From assembly GCA_014896235.1 (NCBI GenBank), contig JADBKU010000003.1:39907-103906 (forward strand): DNA of 64,000 nucleotides, in the 5' to 3' direction. A model generated the notes under the pieces. It was given only the letters and a program-made list of their open reading frames with translations. It searched no databases and was not told the origin of the DNA. The number at the start of each line of letters is the position of its first letter. The first letter of the stretch is position 1. Shown here piece by piece: positions 1-9,380 of the stretch. This stretch comes from a bacterium (lineage in GTDB: Bacteria; Desulfobacterota; Binatia; Binatales; Binataceae). A program made the position numbers and the translations under genes.

Positions 1-1259
1 GCCGGCTCGCCGTGGCGCTCGCGATCGGCCTGATGATCGGGCTCGAACGCGGGTGGGAGCAGCGCGAGCGCCACACCGTGCAGCGGATTGCCGGGTTGCG
101 CACGTTCGGCGCGATCGGCCTGCTGGGCGGGGTCGTCGCGCATGTCGCCGCCGGACCGAGCGGCGCGATCCTGATTGCGGCGATCGGATTCGCGCTGGCG
201 GTGATGGTCGCGGCGGGTTATTGGCGCGAATCGGAATTCGATCGCGACGTAAGTCTGATCACTTCGGTCAGCGCGCTTGTGACCTACATGCTCGGCGCGC
301 TCGCCGGCCGCGGCGAATTGCTGGTGGCATCGTCGTCGGGCGTGGTGTTGGCGGCGATACTCGGTTTCCGGCCGGAATTGCACGCGATGGTGCGGCGGAT
401 CGACCGCGCGGAACTGCTCGCGACCTTCCGGCTGCTGCTGATTTCGGTCGTGATGCTCCCGGTGCTGCCGGATCATGACGTCGGGCCTTGGGGAGCGATC
501 AATCCGTACGGGTTGTGGTGGATGGTCGTGCTGGTGGCGGGAATTTCGTACGTCGGCTATTTCGCCACGAAAATAGCCGGTCCCGAGCGCGGCGTGATGG
601 CGACCGGCGTTTTTGGCGGCTTCGTTTCCTCGACCGCGGTCGCGCTCGCGATGGCCCATCGCGCCGCCGCCGACGCCGCGATTCCGCGGTTGCTAGCGGC
701 GGGCGCGACGGTCGCGAGCGCGGTGATGTGCCCGCGCATGCTGATGATCGTCGCCGCCGTAAGTCCCGCGCTTGCGCTCGATCTGTCATGGCCGCTCGGC
801 GCCGCGACCGCGGCGGCCCTTGTCGGGACCGCCTGGTTCGCATGGCGCGGTGAGCTCGAGCCGCCGGCCGGAGGCGCCGAGAACGTTGCGACGCAGAATC
901 CGCTTGATCTCGGCATGGCGATTCGATTCGGACTGGTGCTTGCGGCGATCCTGATCGCGGCGCGCGTCGCGAGCATCTACGCCGGCAGTTCCGGGCTGTT
1001 CGCGGTCGCCGCGCTTTCCGGCCTGATCGACGTCGACGCGATCAGTCTTTCCGTCGCGACGATTTTCGTTCACGGCGGCGCGACCCGGACCGCGGCGATC
1101 GGCGCGATTCTAATCGCCGCGGCGTCGAACACGCTGCTCAAGCCCGCGCTCGCGATCGCCGTGGGCGGCCGCAAGTTCGGCCTGCGATTCCTGATCGCGT
1201 CACTGGCGATGCTGGCGGCGGGCGCGCTCGGACTGGTTCCCGTGATCCGCGGGGGATGA
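1..1259 (+). CDS. MgtC/SapB-type membrane protein with DUF4010 domain, 5' end truncated
   Basis: Integral membrane protein of unknown transport role. The N-terminal part has the MgtC/SapB signature (ALAIGLMIGLERGW, then GLRTFGAIGL). The rest matches the DUF4010 domain, with the characteristic LPVLPD..GPWGAINPY and GGFVSSTAVALAMA segments. Nearly the whole chain is hydrophobic, in several membrane helices. The frame stays open to the window edge and the family normally has a few more residues before the first helix, so the real start is probably outside the window; a GTG at position 12 is the first internal candidate. The next gene, a Ppx/GppA phosphatase, starts 51 nt downstream on the same strand. 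Family assignment is firm; substrate is unknown. Confidence 0.85.
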   Translation, partial: RLAVALAIGLMIGLERGWEQRERHTVQRIAGLRTFGAIGLLGGVVAHVAAGPSGAILIAAIGFALAVMVAAGYWRESEFDRDVSLITSVSALVTYMLGALAGRGELLVASSSGVVLAAILGFRPELHAMVRRIDRAELLATFRLLLISVVMLPVLPDHDVGPWGAINPYGLWWMVVLVAGISYVGYFATKIAGPERGVMATGVFGGFVSSTAVALAMAHRAAADAAIPRLLAAGATVASAVMCPRMLMIVAAVSPALALDLSWPLGAATAAALVGTAWFAWRGELEPPAGGAENVATQNPLDLGMAIRFGLVLAAILIAARVASIYAGSSGLFAVAALSGLIDVDAISLSVATIFVHGGATRTAAIGAILIAAASNTLLKPALAIAVGGRKFGLRFLIASLAMLAAGALGLVPVIRGG

Positions 1260-1310
1260 CTTCCGGCCGCGGACGATGACTTACGCGCACGCGACGGTTA
1301 AGCTTTGATC

Positions 1311-2831
1311 ATGCGGCTTGCCGCGATCGACGTCGGCTCGAACTCGGTGCACATGCTGATCGCCGACGTGAGCCGCGACGGCCATATCGAAGTGGTCGAT
1401 CGGGTCAAGGAGATGGTCCGCCTCGGCCGCAAATCCTTCACCACCGGCCTGCTCACCGACGAATCGATGGATTTGACGGTGCGGGCGCTCGCCAATTTTC
1501 GCCGTCTGATGCGGGTGCGCGGCGTGCAGCGGATGCGCGCCGTCGCGACCAGCGCCGTGCGCGAAGCCCGGAATCGCGCCGCCTTCGTCCGCCGCATCAG
1601 GGAAGAGGCCGGAATCCCGATCGAGATAATCTCGGGTCATCAGGAGGCGCGGTTAATCTTTCGCGCCGCGCGCCATGCGTTCGGTCTCGCAGGCGGGCCT
1701 CATCTGCTGGTCGATATTGGCGGCGGCAGCGTCGAACTGGTGTTGGTGAAAAACGGCAAGGCGCTCTGGATGCATTCCGTGAAGCTCGGCGTCGCGCGCC
1801 TGAGCGAACGCTTTCTGACCGACGATCCGCCCGCCGCCGCGCAGCGCAAGCGGCTGGAAAAGCATCTGGAGGGCGAAATCGGCGAGCTGATGCGTTCCGT
1901 CCGAAAGGCCGGCGTGGTCAACGCGATCGGCACTTCCGGCACGATCAACACGATCGTCGCGATGGCCCGCGCGGCCCGCGGAGAAGAGCTTGGCCGGCTG
2001 CACGGCGCCCGCGCGTCCGCCGCCGAAATCGCGCGGCTTGCCCGTGACCTAATCGAAGCGAACGCCGCGATGCGCGCCGAGTTGCCGGGCATGGACGCGA
2101 AACGTTCCGACCTGATGCCGGCGGCGGGCGTTCTGGTTGATTTCGTGATGCGCAAATCGGGAGCCGAGGAACTGATCGCCTGCACCTGGGCTTTGCGCGA
2201 AGGAGTATTGCTCGAGCTGACGCGGCGCGACGCTGCGCCGGCCGCGGACGGCGACGCGCGCCGCCGCTCCGTGAACAAACTCGCGCGGCGGTTCTGCGGC
2301 GCGAATCAGCACGGCAAGCAGGTCGCCCGGCTCGCGCTCAAGATTTTCGATGAGACCGCGGCGTTGCTGCGGCTGCCCGAATCCGCGCGCGAGCTTTTGG
2401 AATATGGCGCGCTGCTTCACGACGTCGGCCATGCGATCGATCATGACCGGCACAATCGCCATTCGTATTATCTAATCAAGAACGCCGAGTTGCTCGGCTT
2501 CGAACCGGCCGAAATCGAAGTTATCGCGCTCGCCGCGCGGGGCCATCGCAAACAGGCGCCGAGTCTCGATGCGCCGGAATTGCGCGCGCTTTCGTCTGCG
2601 GATCGCCGGACCGTGCGCGGGCTCTCCGCGATCCTGCGGCTCGCCGACGCGCTCGACCGGAGCCATTTCGGCGTCGTTCGCAAACTCGACGTGCGCTACA
2701 CCCCCGGACGAATCATCTTCGAAGTGGCGTCGCTCGACGGGCATCAGGCGGACCTCGAACTATGGACGGGCGAGCGCCGCGCCGATCTGCTGGCCAAACT
2801 GCTCGATCGCCGGATCGTCTTGCGGCAGTGA
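1311..2831 (+). CDS. Ppx/GppA phosphatase family protein with C-terminal HD domain (exopolyphosphatase or pppGpp phosphatase)
   Basis: Expected to hydrolyse terminal phosphates of polyphosphate and/or convert pppGpp to ppGpp in the cytoplasm. The N-terminal two thirds are the Ppx/GppA actin-like ATPase fold: the first phosphate loop is AAIDVGSNSVHMLIAD and the second is LLVDIGGGSVELVLV. The C-terminal third carries an HD-type hydrolase motif (LLHDVGHAIDHDRH), typical of the longer family members of about 500 aa. I start at the ATG at 1311 because MRLAAIDVGSNS matches the usual N-terminus; a TTG at 1305 is in frame. It lies directly upstream of CHAD and SixA genes, which supports a polyphosphate role. 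Which of the two activities dominates cannot be told from sequence. Confidence 0.92.
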   Translation: MRLAAIDVGSNSVHMLIADVSRDGHIEVVDRVKEMVRLGRKSFTTGLLTDESMDLTVRALANFRRLMRVRGVQRMRAVATSAVREARNRAAFVRRIREEAGIPIEIISGHQEARLIFRAARHAFGLAGGPHLLVDIGGGSVELVLVKNGKALWMHSVKLGVARLSERFLTDDPPAAAQRKRLEKHLEGEIGELMRSVRKAGVVNAIGTSGTINTIVAMARAARGEELGRLHGARASAAEIARLARDLIEANAAMRAELPGMDAKRSDLMPAAGVLVDFVMRKSGAEELIACTWALREGVLLELTRRDAAPAADGDARRRSVNKLARRFCGANQHGKQVARLALKIFDETAALLRLPESARELLEYGALLHDVGHAIDHDRHNRHSYYLIKNAELLGFEPAEIEVIALAARGHRKQAPSLDAPELRALSSADRRTVRGLSAILRLADALDRSHFGVVRKLDVRYTPGRIIFEVASLDGHQADLELWTGERRADLLAKLLDRRIVLRQ

Positions 2832-2903
2832 TCGCGTTCGCCGCGGCTGAGGCGCCGGGCTGGATGCTTTGCATAAAGCCGCGCTTGCTCTACGATTCCT
2901 TAA

Positions 2904-4118
2904 GTGGAGCACGCGCACGCACAGGCGCGCGCGGCCGCCGCTGCGTCCGCGCCGGCTGAACCTCCCGACGGCCTGAATTCGCAACCCGTCGCTCCGCCGT
3001 CCAAACCGCTTCAGGCGCTCGGCCAGGACGTAATTACCAGCGAAACCACTCTGGCGGAGGCCGTGCGCGGTGCGTTCGAGAACGGCCTCGCGGCGTTCAA
3101 TCGCAATCTGCCGGGCGCCGTCGCGGGCGAAGCGGATGCGATCCATCAGATGCGGGTCGCGGCCCGGCGCCTGCGCGCGCGCATCGACCTGTTTCGCGTC
3201 GCGATTCATGGCGGTCGCGCCCGTTCGCTCCACAATGATTTGCAATGGCTGGGGCGTTCGGCCGGCGCGGTAAGGGAATTTGACGTGATTGGCGATTTGC
3301 TGCGCGCACGCGCGGCCGCCATCGACCCGTCGTTGAGCGAAGCCGCGCAGCCGCTCCTGGACGCGCTCGTTCGGTCGCGCCTGGCGGCCCATCGCAAATT
3401 TCTGCAAGATGCCGCCTCGCCGCGCTATCGTCGGATGTGTCAACGGCTGGCCACGCCGCTCTTGCGCGTCGCCGCCAATGACACTTGCGTGGCTGAAGTC
3501 GCGCCCGCGATGCTCAAGCCGATGGTCCGGAAAGCGCGGAAAGCCGCGCGTCGTGTGCGCGCGGATTCCGCTCCCGAGCAGATTCATCGCTTGCGAATCC
3601 GCTTCAAGCGCGTGCGCTATGCGCTGGAAATCCTTCAAGGAATTGGCGGAAAGCGCACGCGCCGCGCGCTCGACCGTCTTGAAGAACTTCAGGAACTGCT
3701 CGGCCGCCATCAGGATGCGGTGGCCGCGATTGGATTTTTGCGCGCATTTGCGGATGAAAGCGGCGCGGCCGGCTTTCCGCCTGCCGCATTGATCGCCGCC
3801 GGGTCGCTGATCCATGATTTGGCGCTGCAACGAGCGAAAATCGCCGAGCGGGTGGCGAAACGCGCGCGGCAAATGGCGCGCAAGGAGATTCTCAAGGACG
3901 CGCTCCGCGAAATCGCGCGCATGGCCCGTGCGGCGCGGCGGAAAAAAGACGCGGCGGAGCTTCCGCTTGCGGAAGCTTCCGGCGACGCGCGCGCCGCTCC
4001 TGCGGCTGATGATATTGTTCGGGATTCAATCGGCGCAGCGCGATCGGCCGAAATTGGCGCCGATCCCGTGGATCAATACTCCGCGTCAACAACGAAAAGA
4101 ACGGATGAATCCGCATGA
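2904..4118 (+). CDS. CHAD domain protein
   Basis: CHAD domains are helical, histidine- and basic-residue-rich modules that bind polyphosphate and are often encoded next to polyphosphate enzymes. The typical pattern is visible: AIHQMRVAARRLRARIDLF early, then HRLRIRFKRVRYALEIL in the second half, with many Arg/Lys and conserved His residues. The first 50 residues are Ala/Pro-rich low complexity and the last 60 are a variable tail. The start is a GTG at 2904; a later start is possible because the N-terminal stretch is not conserved-looking. The stop overlaps the start of the SixA gene in an ATGA arrangement, so the two are probably translationally coupled. Confidence 0.9.
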   Translation: MEHAHAQARAAAAASAPAEPPDGLNSQPVAPPSKPLQALGQDVITSETTLAEAVRGAFENGLAAFNRNLPGAVAGEADAIHQMRVAARRLRARIDLFRVAIHGGRARSLHNDLQWLGRSAGAVREFDVIGDLLRARAAAIDPSLSEAAQPLLDALVRSRLAAHRKFLQDAASPRYRRMCQRLATPLLRVAANDTCVAEVAPAMLKPMVRKARKAARRVRADSAPEQIHRLRIRFKRVRYALEILQGIGGKRTRRALDRLEELQELLGRHQDAVAAIGFLRAFADESGAAGFPPAALIAAGSLIHDLALQRAKIAERVAKRARQMARKEILKDALREIARMARAARRKKDAAELPLAEASGDARAAPAADDIVRDSIGAARSAEIGADPVDQYSASTTKRTDESA

Positions 4119-4615
4119 TGCTTTATCTGGTGCGCCACGCCGTTGCCGAGGATGCAAGCGCTTCCGGCGAGGACGACGCCCGTCGCTTGACCGACAAAGG
4201 CCGTGAGCACGCGCGGCGGGTGGGGAGCGGCATGGCGGCGCTCGGCCTTGCGCCCAACCTGATCCTTGCCAGTCCTCTGCCGCGCGCCGCGGAGACGGCG
4301 CGGATTCTGGCCGAGGCTTTTGCCGCGCATCCTCCGGTCCGCGCGCTGGCCGAATTGTCTCCCGGAATTCCGCCGGCGCAGGCGATCGCGGCGATCGGGC
4401 CGCACTGCCGCCACGACGAGGTGATGGTGGTCGGGCATGAGCCGCAACTGAGTGCGATGACGGCGTTGATGCTCTGCGGCGATTCCAGCGGTATGCATCT
4501 GCGGATGAGAAAGCTCGGATGCATCGCGCTGGACCTGCCGGTCGGCAGAATCGCGCCGCGCGCCGGCGAATTGCATTGGATGATGACGCGGCGGCAGCTT
4601 GCGCGGATGCGCTGA
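4115..4615 (+). CDS. sixA: SixA-type phosphohistidine phosphatase (histidine phosphatase superfamily)
   Basis: Small 166-aa member of the histidine phosphatase (phosphoglycerate mutase-like) superfamily. SixA proteins remove phosphate from phosphohistidine in phosphorelay or PTS proteins. The catalytic RHA motif is at the N-terminus (LYLVRHAVAEDA) and the second active-site histidine is in VVGHEPQLS. The length fits SixA. It overlaps the CHAD gene by 4 nt (ATGA), giving a three-gene unit with Ppx/GppA. In this setting the target could be a phosphate-handling partner rather than ArcB; that is inference. Confidence 0.88.
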   Translation: MMLYLVRHAVAEDASASGEDDARRLTDKGREHARRVGSGMAALGLAPNLILASPLPRAAETARILAEAFAAHPPVRALAELSPGIPPAQAIAAIGPHCRHDEVMVVGHEPQLSAMTALMLCGDSSGMHLRMRKLGCIALDLPVGRIAPRAGELHWMMTRRQLARMR

Positions 4616-4691
4616 GCGGCGCCATAGGGCACTTGAGCCGCCTACTGGCGCGAAGTTAAGCTGGCAAGCTGGAGTATAAGACCATCGCCTG

Positions 4692-6461
4692 ATGTATTTC
4701 CGTAAACGCGCACTGGAACGAATCGCCCGCGAAACCACGCTCTATGAGCGCGATCGCGGCGGCGATATCCGGGTCTGCGTCGTTTATCCGAACGTCTATC
4801 GACTCGCGATGGCGAATCTTGGATTCCAGTCGATTTTCCATATTTTCGAATCCGATCCGCGCGTCGCGGCGGACCGCGCATTTCTGCCCGATCCCGATGA
4901 ACGCGCCGCGATCGACGCCGGGGCCGCGCCGATGCAATCTTTCGAGCGCGCCGATCCGTTGACCGATTTCGATATCCTGGCGTTCTCCGTCGCCTTCGAA
5001 ACCGACTACCTTAATGTCATCTCGATCTTGCGGATGGCGGGAATTCCGCGCGGACGCGAAGCGCGCCGGAACCGCGGCTATCCGTTGATCGTCGCGGGCG
5101 GCTCCGCAATCTTCCTGAATCCCGAGCCGATTGCCGATTTTGTCGATCTTTTTCTCATCGGCGAGGGCGAAGAACTGGCGCCCGAATTTATTTCCGCCTT
5201 CGCCGAAGCGCGAGGCGCCGGACGGGCCATTCCGCCCGCGTCGGCGTTTGCCGGAATCGAGGGCGCGTATATCCCGGAGCGCTTCACGCCGGCCTACGAC
5301 GAGTCCGGACGAATCGCGACGGTCAATTACAGCGGACCCGGCGCGCCGCGCGTCAAGCGCCGCCTGATTCGCGACCTGAATCGTTTCTCGACCGCTTCGC
5401 TGATTCTTACCGAAGAGTCCGTCTTCGGCGATATGTACCTGGTCGAAGCCAGCCGGGGATGCCAATGGGGATGCCGCTTCTGCGCCGCGGGTTTCATGTA
5501 CCGGCCGATTCGCTATCGCAGCCCCGAGCGGATTCTCGAAGAGGCGGCGCGCGGCCTCCAAGAACGCAAGGTGATTGGCCTCGTCGGCGCCGAGATGGCG
5601 AGCGTGCCCGGCGTCGCCGATGTCGCTACGGCGATCGCGGATCGCGGCGGCCGGCTTTCCCCATCGTCGCTCAAGGCCGATTGCATCACGCCCAAGCTCG
5701 CCGCAGCGTTGGCCCGCAACGGCAATCGCAGCGTCACGATCGCGCCCGAGGCCGGCAGCGAGCGGATGCGCAAGGTGATCAACAAGAACCTTTCCGAAGC
5801 GGAGATTTTGCAGGCGGCCGATATGCTCATCGGCGGCGGCGTCGAAAACCTAAAGTTTTACTTTATGTTAGCTTTGCCGGAAGAGCGTGATGAGGATGTG
5901 CTCGAAATCGCGCGGCTGACCGGAACGATCCTGGAACGGGCGCGCGCGACGAAACGCGCCGTCGGACGGGTCACCGTGTCGCTCAATCCGTTCGTGCCCA
6001 AGCCATGGACGCCGTTTCAATGGGACCCGATGGCGGATGCGGCGGCGATCAAGCGCAAAATCGCGCTGTTGCGCGGCGCGCTTGGAAAAATCGGCGGAGC
6101 GGCGATCACGCTCGACGCCGAATCGCCGCGCGAAGCCTATTTCCAGACCCTTGTATCGCGGGGCGACCGGCGGGTCGGCGCCATTTTGGAGCATCTCGAC
6201 GCCCGCCGCTGTACCGAACCGGGCGCCATCTGGCAGGAATTGCGCGCGATTCGGCGCGCGCGCGGCGCAGATGGCGCGGCGCTGCCCGATCCCGACTTTT
6301 ACGTCACGCGGCAATATGCCCATGACGAAGTTCTGCCGTGGGATTTTATCGACCATCATATTCACAAATGGTTTCTGCTCTCGGAACGAAAAAAAGCTCA
6401 TTATGAGCATCAATCGAAACCTTGCGACGTCACCCGCTGTACAGTCTGCGGCGCGTGCTGA
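4692..6461 (+). CDS. B12-binding-type radical SAM protein (TIGR03960-like)
   Basis: Radical SAM enzyme of unknown reaction, related to the family usually annotated TIGR03960 B12-binding radical SAM protein. The N-terminal part has the cobalamin-binding-type Rossmann region (RVCVVYPNVYRLAMANLGFQ without an obvious DxHxxG). The 4Fe-4S cluster motif C257-x3-C261-x2-C264 lies in SRGCQWGCRFCAAGF. A Cys-rich C-terminus (CDVTRCTVCGAC) is typical for the family and may bind another cluster. In many bacteria this gene precedes a DUF2344 gene or is fused to one; here it is followed 13 nt later by an SH3-domain gene instead. The start is the ATG at 4692. Confidence 0.85.
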   Translation: MYFRKRALERIARETTLYERDRGGDIRVCVVYPNVYRLAMANLGFQSIFHIFESDPRVAADRAFLPDPDERAAIDAGAAPMQSFERADPLTDFDILAFSVAFETDYLNVISILRMAGIPRGREARRNRGYPLIVAGGSAIFLNPEPIADFVDLFLIGEGEELAPEFISAFAEARGAGRAIPPASAFAGIEGAYIPERFTPAYDESGRIATVNYSGPGAPRVKRRLIRDLNRFSTASLILTEESVFGDMYLVEASRGCQWGCRFCAAGFMYRPIRYRSPERILEEAARGLQERKVIGLVGAEMASVPGVADVATAIADRGGRLSPSSLKADCITPKLAAALARNGNRSVTIAPEAGSERMRKVINKNLSEAEILQAADMLIGGGVENLKFYFMLALPEERDEDVLEIARLTGTILERARATKRAVGRVTVSLNPFVPKPWTPFQWDPMADAAAIKRKIALLRGALGKIGGAAITLDAESPREAYFQTLVSRGDRRVGAILEHLDARRCTEPGAIWQELRAIRRARGADGAALPDPDFYVTRQYAHDEVLPWDFIDHHIHKWFLLSERKKAHYEHQSKPCDVTRCTVCGAC

Positions 6462-6474
6462 GCGGTGGGAAAGG

Positions 6475-7227
6475 ATGATTCCGGTGGCGGCGGTCGAAGA
6501 ACCACGGCGGCGCGAAGCGAAGCTTGGCGGGACTATCCTGAACGGCCGGAGGGTGGGTACTGGCCTGGCCGTGTTGGCGATTTTATTTGGCTTCGCGCTC
6601 GCGTCATTTGCACAGACCGGTTCAGCCGTTCCCGACACTCTGCCCAATACGATGATCGCGCCGGCTGGGTCGAGCGTGTCAGAAACGCCGATCGCGCCGT
6701 CCAGTCCGGGCGAAAGCGCGGAAAAGCCGCGGCCGGTGCGGCGGCGCGCCACAAAGCCGCGACCGGTAATCGCGGGTAAGACCACTAATTCCGTAGCGGC
6801 CGACTTTGCCGCCGACAAACAGGCCCTGTCGACCGTGGTCGAGCCGGCCAAGGCCCATCTGCGCATTATCGCCGATTCATGGGCCTATTCGCTGCCTGAC
6901 AAGCGCAGCACCCAGCTCGAAGCGATGCAGGCCGGCAAGTACGTGAACGTCACCGGAACCACGCGCTTTTTCCTTCAAGTTCGGCTCAAGAGCGGCAAAA
7001 CCGGCTATGTACCGTATGACGCGGTCGACTACCTCACGCCGACCGACCGAATTTTTCATCTCACCGCGAACGCGTCCGTGCTGTCGGCGCCGAATCATGC
7101 GGCGAAAAAACTCGCGGAAGTCCACGTTGGCCACGACGTTCACGTGATCGGCGTGGCGCTGAATTACATGAAAATCCGCATGCGCGACGGCCTCGAAGGT
7201 TTCATTCCCACGTCGGCTCTGGAATAG
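6475..7227 (+). CDS. SH3-domain protein with N-terminal membrane anchor
   Basis: A 250-aa protein with a hydrophobic segment at about residues 28-46 (LAVLAILFGFALASFAQ), which is either a signal-anchor or a signal peptide ending near the AQ. A Pro/Ser/Arg-rich linker follows. Two bacterial SH3-like repeats come next, at about residues 126-187 (ending VRLKSGKTGYVPYDAVD) and 192-250 (ending IRMRDGLEGFIPTSALE). Such SH3b repeats usually sit in the periplasm and bind peptidoglycan or proteins. I chose the ATG at 6475, preceded by a purine-rich GGGAAAGG; the frame is open further upstream but there it runs inside the radical SAM gene. No enzyme domain is present. Confidence 0.8.
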   Translation: MIPVAAVEEPRRREAKLGGTILNGRRVGTGLAVLAILFGFALASFAQTGSAVPDTLPNTMIAPAGSSVSETPIAPSSPGESAEKPRPVRRRATKPRPVIAGKTTNSVAADFAADKQALSTVVEPAKAHLRIIADSWAYSLPDKRSTQLEAMQAGKYVNVTGTTRFFLQVRLKSGKTGYVPYDAVDYLTPTDRIFHLTANASVLSAPNHAAKKLAEVHVGHDVHVIGVALNYMKIRMRDGLEGFIPTSALE

Positions 7228-7322
7228 TCGCCTCGCGAGCGCCCGCGGTCTGCGAAGGGGACGGCGGCGGGCGCGCGAAAATTCCAGGGGCCGCATTGGC
7301 GTTTTCGGCCGGGGGAGGCGTG

Positions 7323-8561
7323 ATGACGCCGCAGGAACGTCAGGGCTGGTTTATCGTCGGCTGCCTGTTTGTCGCGATGCTGCTGGTGTTCGGTTCGGGC
7401 TACGACACCACGCCAACTTTTCTGCCCGCGCTGCTCAAGACCTTCGGCTGGAGCCGCGCCAAGACCTCGTTTATTCCGAGCCTGCTCGCGCTATCGCTCG
7501 GCATTTGCGTCATACCCGTCGGATGGTTGCTCGACCGCGTCGAGGCGAAATTCGTGATGCTGGCAGGGACGATCGCGGCCGGCGGCGCCTTTTTGCTCGC
7601 CAGCCACGCCCACTCCTTCGCCGAGATGGCGGCGGCGTATCTTCTGCTCGGAATTGGGATCGCGGCGGGGACGGTGATGCCGGCGGCGTTCGTCGTCGCC
7701 AATTGGTTCGGCGCCCGCCGGGGTTTGGCGATGGGAATCACCAGCGCCGGCACGACCACGGGCGGGATGCTGATGAATCCGGTCGCGGCGAAAGTGATCG
7801 GCGCGCACGGCTTGCGCGCGGCTTATTTTGTCCTGGCCGTGCCGATTTTCGCGATCGTCGTTCCGCTGGTGATGCTGACCGTGCGCAGCCGCCCGCCCGG
7901 CGCGCATCGGATGACGGTCGCGGAGGCGGGCGCGAGGCTCGAAGGATTCGAGACCGCGGCGGCGTTGCGCACGCGATCATTCTGGATGATCGTAATCGCG
8001 CAGTTCTGCTTCGCGCTGGCCGCGACCGGCGTATTGATCCACTTCAATCAATATCTGATCGACCTGCATTACTCGGCAGCGCTCGCGGCCACGGCCGTCA
8101 GCGTGAGTTTCGGCATCACGACGGCCGGCAAAGTGCTGATGGGGCTGTTCGCCGACCGGATCACCGCGCGGATTGCGCTGGCGGTGAGCTTCGCGATTCA
8201 GGCAATCGCGTTGGTGCTGGCGCTCGGCGCGGCGCATCCGTGGCTGATGGCCATGTTCGTGCTGACTTTTGGCGCGACCTTCGCCGTGCCGCTGATGCTG
8301 ATACCGCTGCTGATCGCGGAATCGATGGGTCTCAGGCGCTTTGGTTCGATTTCAGGAATCACGGCGGTGGCGAATACGATCGGCGCGGCGTTGGGTCCGA
8401 TCGTTTCGGGATGGATCTTCGATTTCGCGCACAGCTATACGCTGGCCTTCGAGGCTTACATCGCGATTTATATCCTCGGCGCGATCGCGGCGTGGGCCTG
8501 CCGCCCGTACTCGCTTGAGCGCGAGATTACGTTCGGCGCGCCTGCGGCGGCGGAAGCTTGA
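7323..8561 (+). CDS. MFS transporter, oxalate/formate antiporter or monocarboxylate-transporter-like
   Basis: Major facilitator superfamily permease of 412 aa with about 12 predicted membrane helices. The N-terminal region (FGSGYDTTPTFLPALLKTFG followed by WSRAKTSFIPSLLALSLG) and the GWLLDRVEAK loop resemble the OFA/MCT branch, which moves small organic acids. The second half has the matching MGLFADRITAR loop. The ATG at 7323 has a GGGGGAGG ribosome site a few bases upstream and is preferred over a TTG at 7296. It is convergent with the small secreted protein gene that follows. Substrate unknown. Confidence 0.85.
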   Translation: MTPQERQGWFIVGCLFVAMLLVFGSGYDTTPTFLPALLKTFGWSRAKTSFIPSLLALSLGICVIPVGWLLDRVEAKFVMLAGTIAAGGAFLLASHAHSFAEMAAAYLLLGIGIAAGTVMPAAFVVANWFGARRGLAMGITSAGTTTGGMLMNPVAAKVIGAHGLRAAYFVLAVPIFAIVVPLVMLTVRSRPPGAHRMTVAEAGARLEGFETAAALRTRSFWMIVIAQFCFALAATGVLIHFNQYLIDLHYSAALAATAVSVSFGITTAGKVLMGLFADRITARIALAVSFAIQAIALVLALGAAHPWLMAMFVLTFGATFAVPLMLIPLLIAESMGLRRFGSISGITAVANTIGAALGPIVSGWIFDFAHSYTLAFEAYIAIYILGAIAAWACRPYSLEREITFGAPAAAEA

Positions 8562-8629
8562 AGACGGATTGTGTGGCGCCGCGCGCGCCGTCCGCGTTGG
8601 CAGGAAGCCGTCCGATCATCGACCGATTG

Positions 8630-9094
8630 TTACCGATTATTACGGACCGTCGGGTGATAACCCGGAGGCGCGCCGCACTGCCCACCTCCGAACCGGTTAA
8701 CGTAACAAACGCTTCCGTTCGGACAGTCCGCATCGGTATGGCAATCAATCCCCGGATGTCCGCCGGCGAATTCAGGAACGCGAAGGGGTACGTTGGGGAT
8801 ACACTGGGGCAGCCGCGTAAGTATCTTATAGGTCGTGCCTTTCGGGCAGTCGGCCGGGCTGCGCGGCGGAAATTGGCCGGGCGCCAGGCACGCACTATGT
8901 CCGTCTGGATACACATAGAAGGCAAAAGGACCCGCTGGACAAATATGTTTGGTGTCCGGCGTCAGGACGCCGCCGCCGTAGACCGTCTTGGGAATACTCT
9001 TCGGCGCACCCGCCCACGCCGCTCCGCTCGCGAATAATTCGGCGCACAAGATAATCGCCGCCGCCAGCATCAACCGTCGCATGAATGTCCGCAT
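8630..9094 (-). CDS. Small secreted cysteine-rich protein of unknown function
   Basis: Not recognised as a known family. The 154-aa product starts with a clear signal peptide (MRTFMRRLMLAAAIILC..., cleavage likely after the AWA near residue 28), so it is exported. The mature part has several spaced cysteines, including CPAGPFAFYVYPDGHSAC, a DCPKGT repeat-like segment and a CHTDADCPNGSVCYV block, probably forming disulfides. It ends GQCGAPPGYHP. The CPxG spacing suggests small disulfide-bonded repeats. A GAGG ribosome site lies about 6 nt before the ATG at 9094. It stands alone between a convergent MFS gene and a divergent acyl-CoA dehydrogenase gene. Confidence 0.7.
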   Translation of the reverse strand: MRTFMRRLMLAAAIILCAELFASGAAWAGAPKSIPKTVYGGGVLTPDTKHICPAGPFAFYVYPDGHSACLAPGQFPPRSPADCPKGTTYKILTRLPQCIPNVPLRVPEFAGGHPGIDCHTDADCPNGSVCYVNRFGGGQCGAPPGYHPTVRNNR

Positions 9095-9380
9095 GGTCAG
9101 CCTCTCGCTTGGCGCTCTTGTCGCATGGAAATTCCCCTCCGCTTTCGATCGTTCACCGGCGTTAGTCCATGCGCAACCCGCCGTCGGGCTGAGCCCGTTC
9201 GCTTTGATCTGCTGGGGTCTGCGCCTGCGCCGCCATCGATAGGGTTCCTTTCGCGCGGATGAAAATTCCCGGGCGAGGCGTTTATAGCACGGCCTTGTCC
9301 GGATCGTTCAGCGCGCGGCGCGTGCTGGACTATCGGGGAAGTTGCGGATAGCGTCTTGGGCGATTTTGGGAGCGACGCCG

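Noticed and set aside
2760..3872. 370-codon minus-strand open frame opposite the CHAD gene
   Set aside because: Shadow of the CHAD gene; low-complexity composition and no plausible start context.
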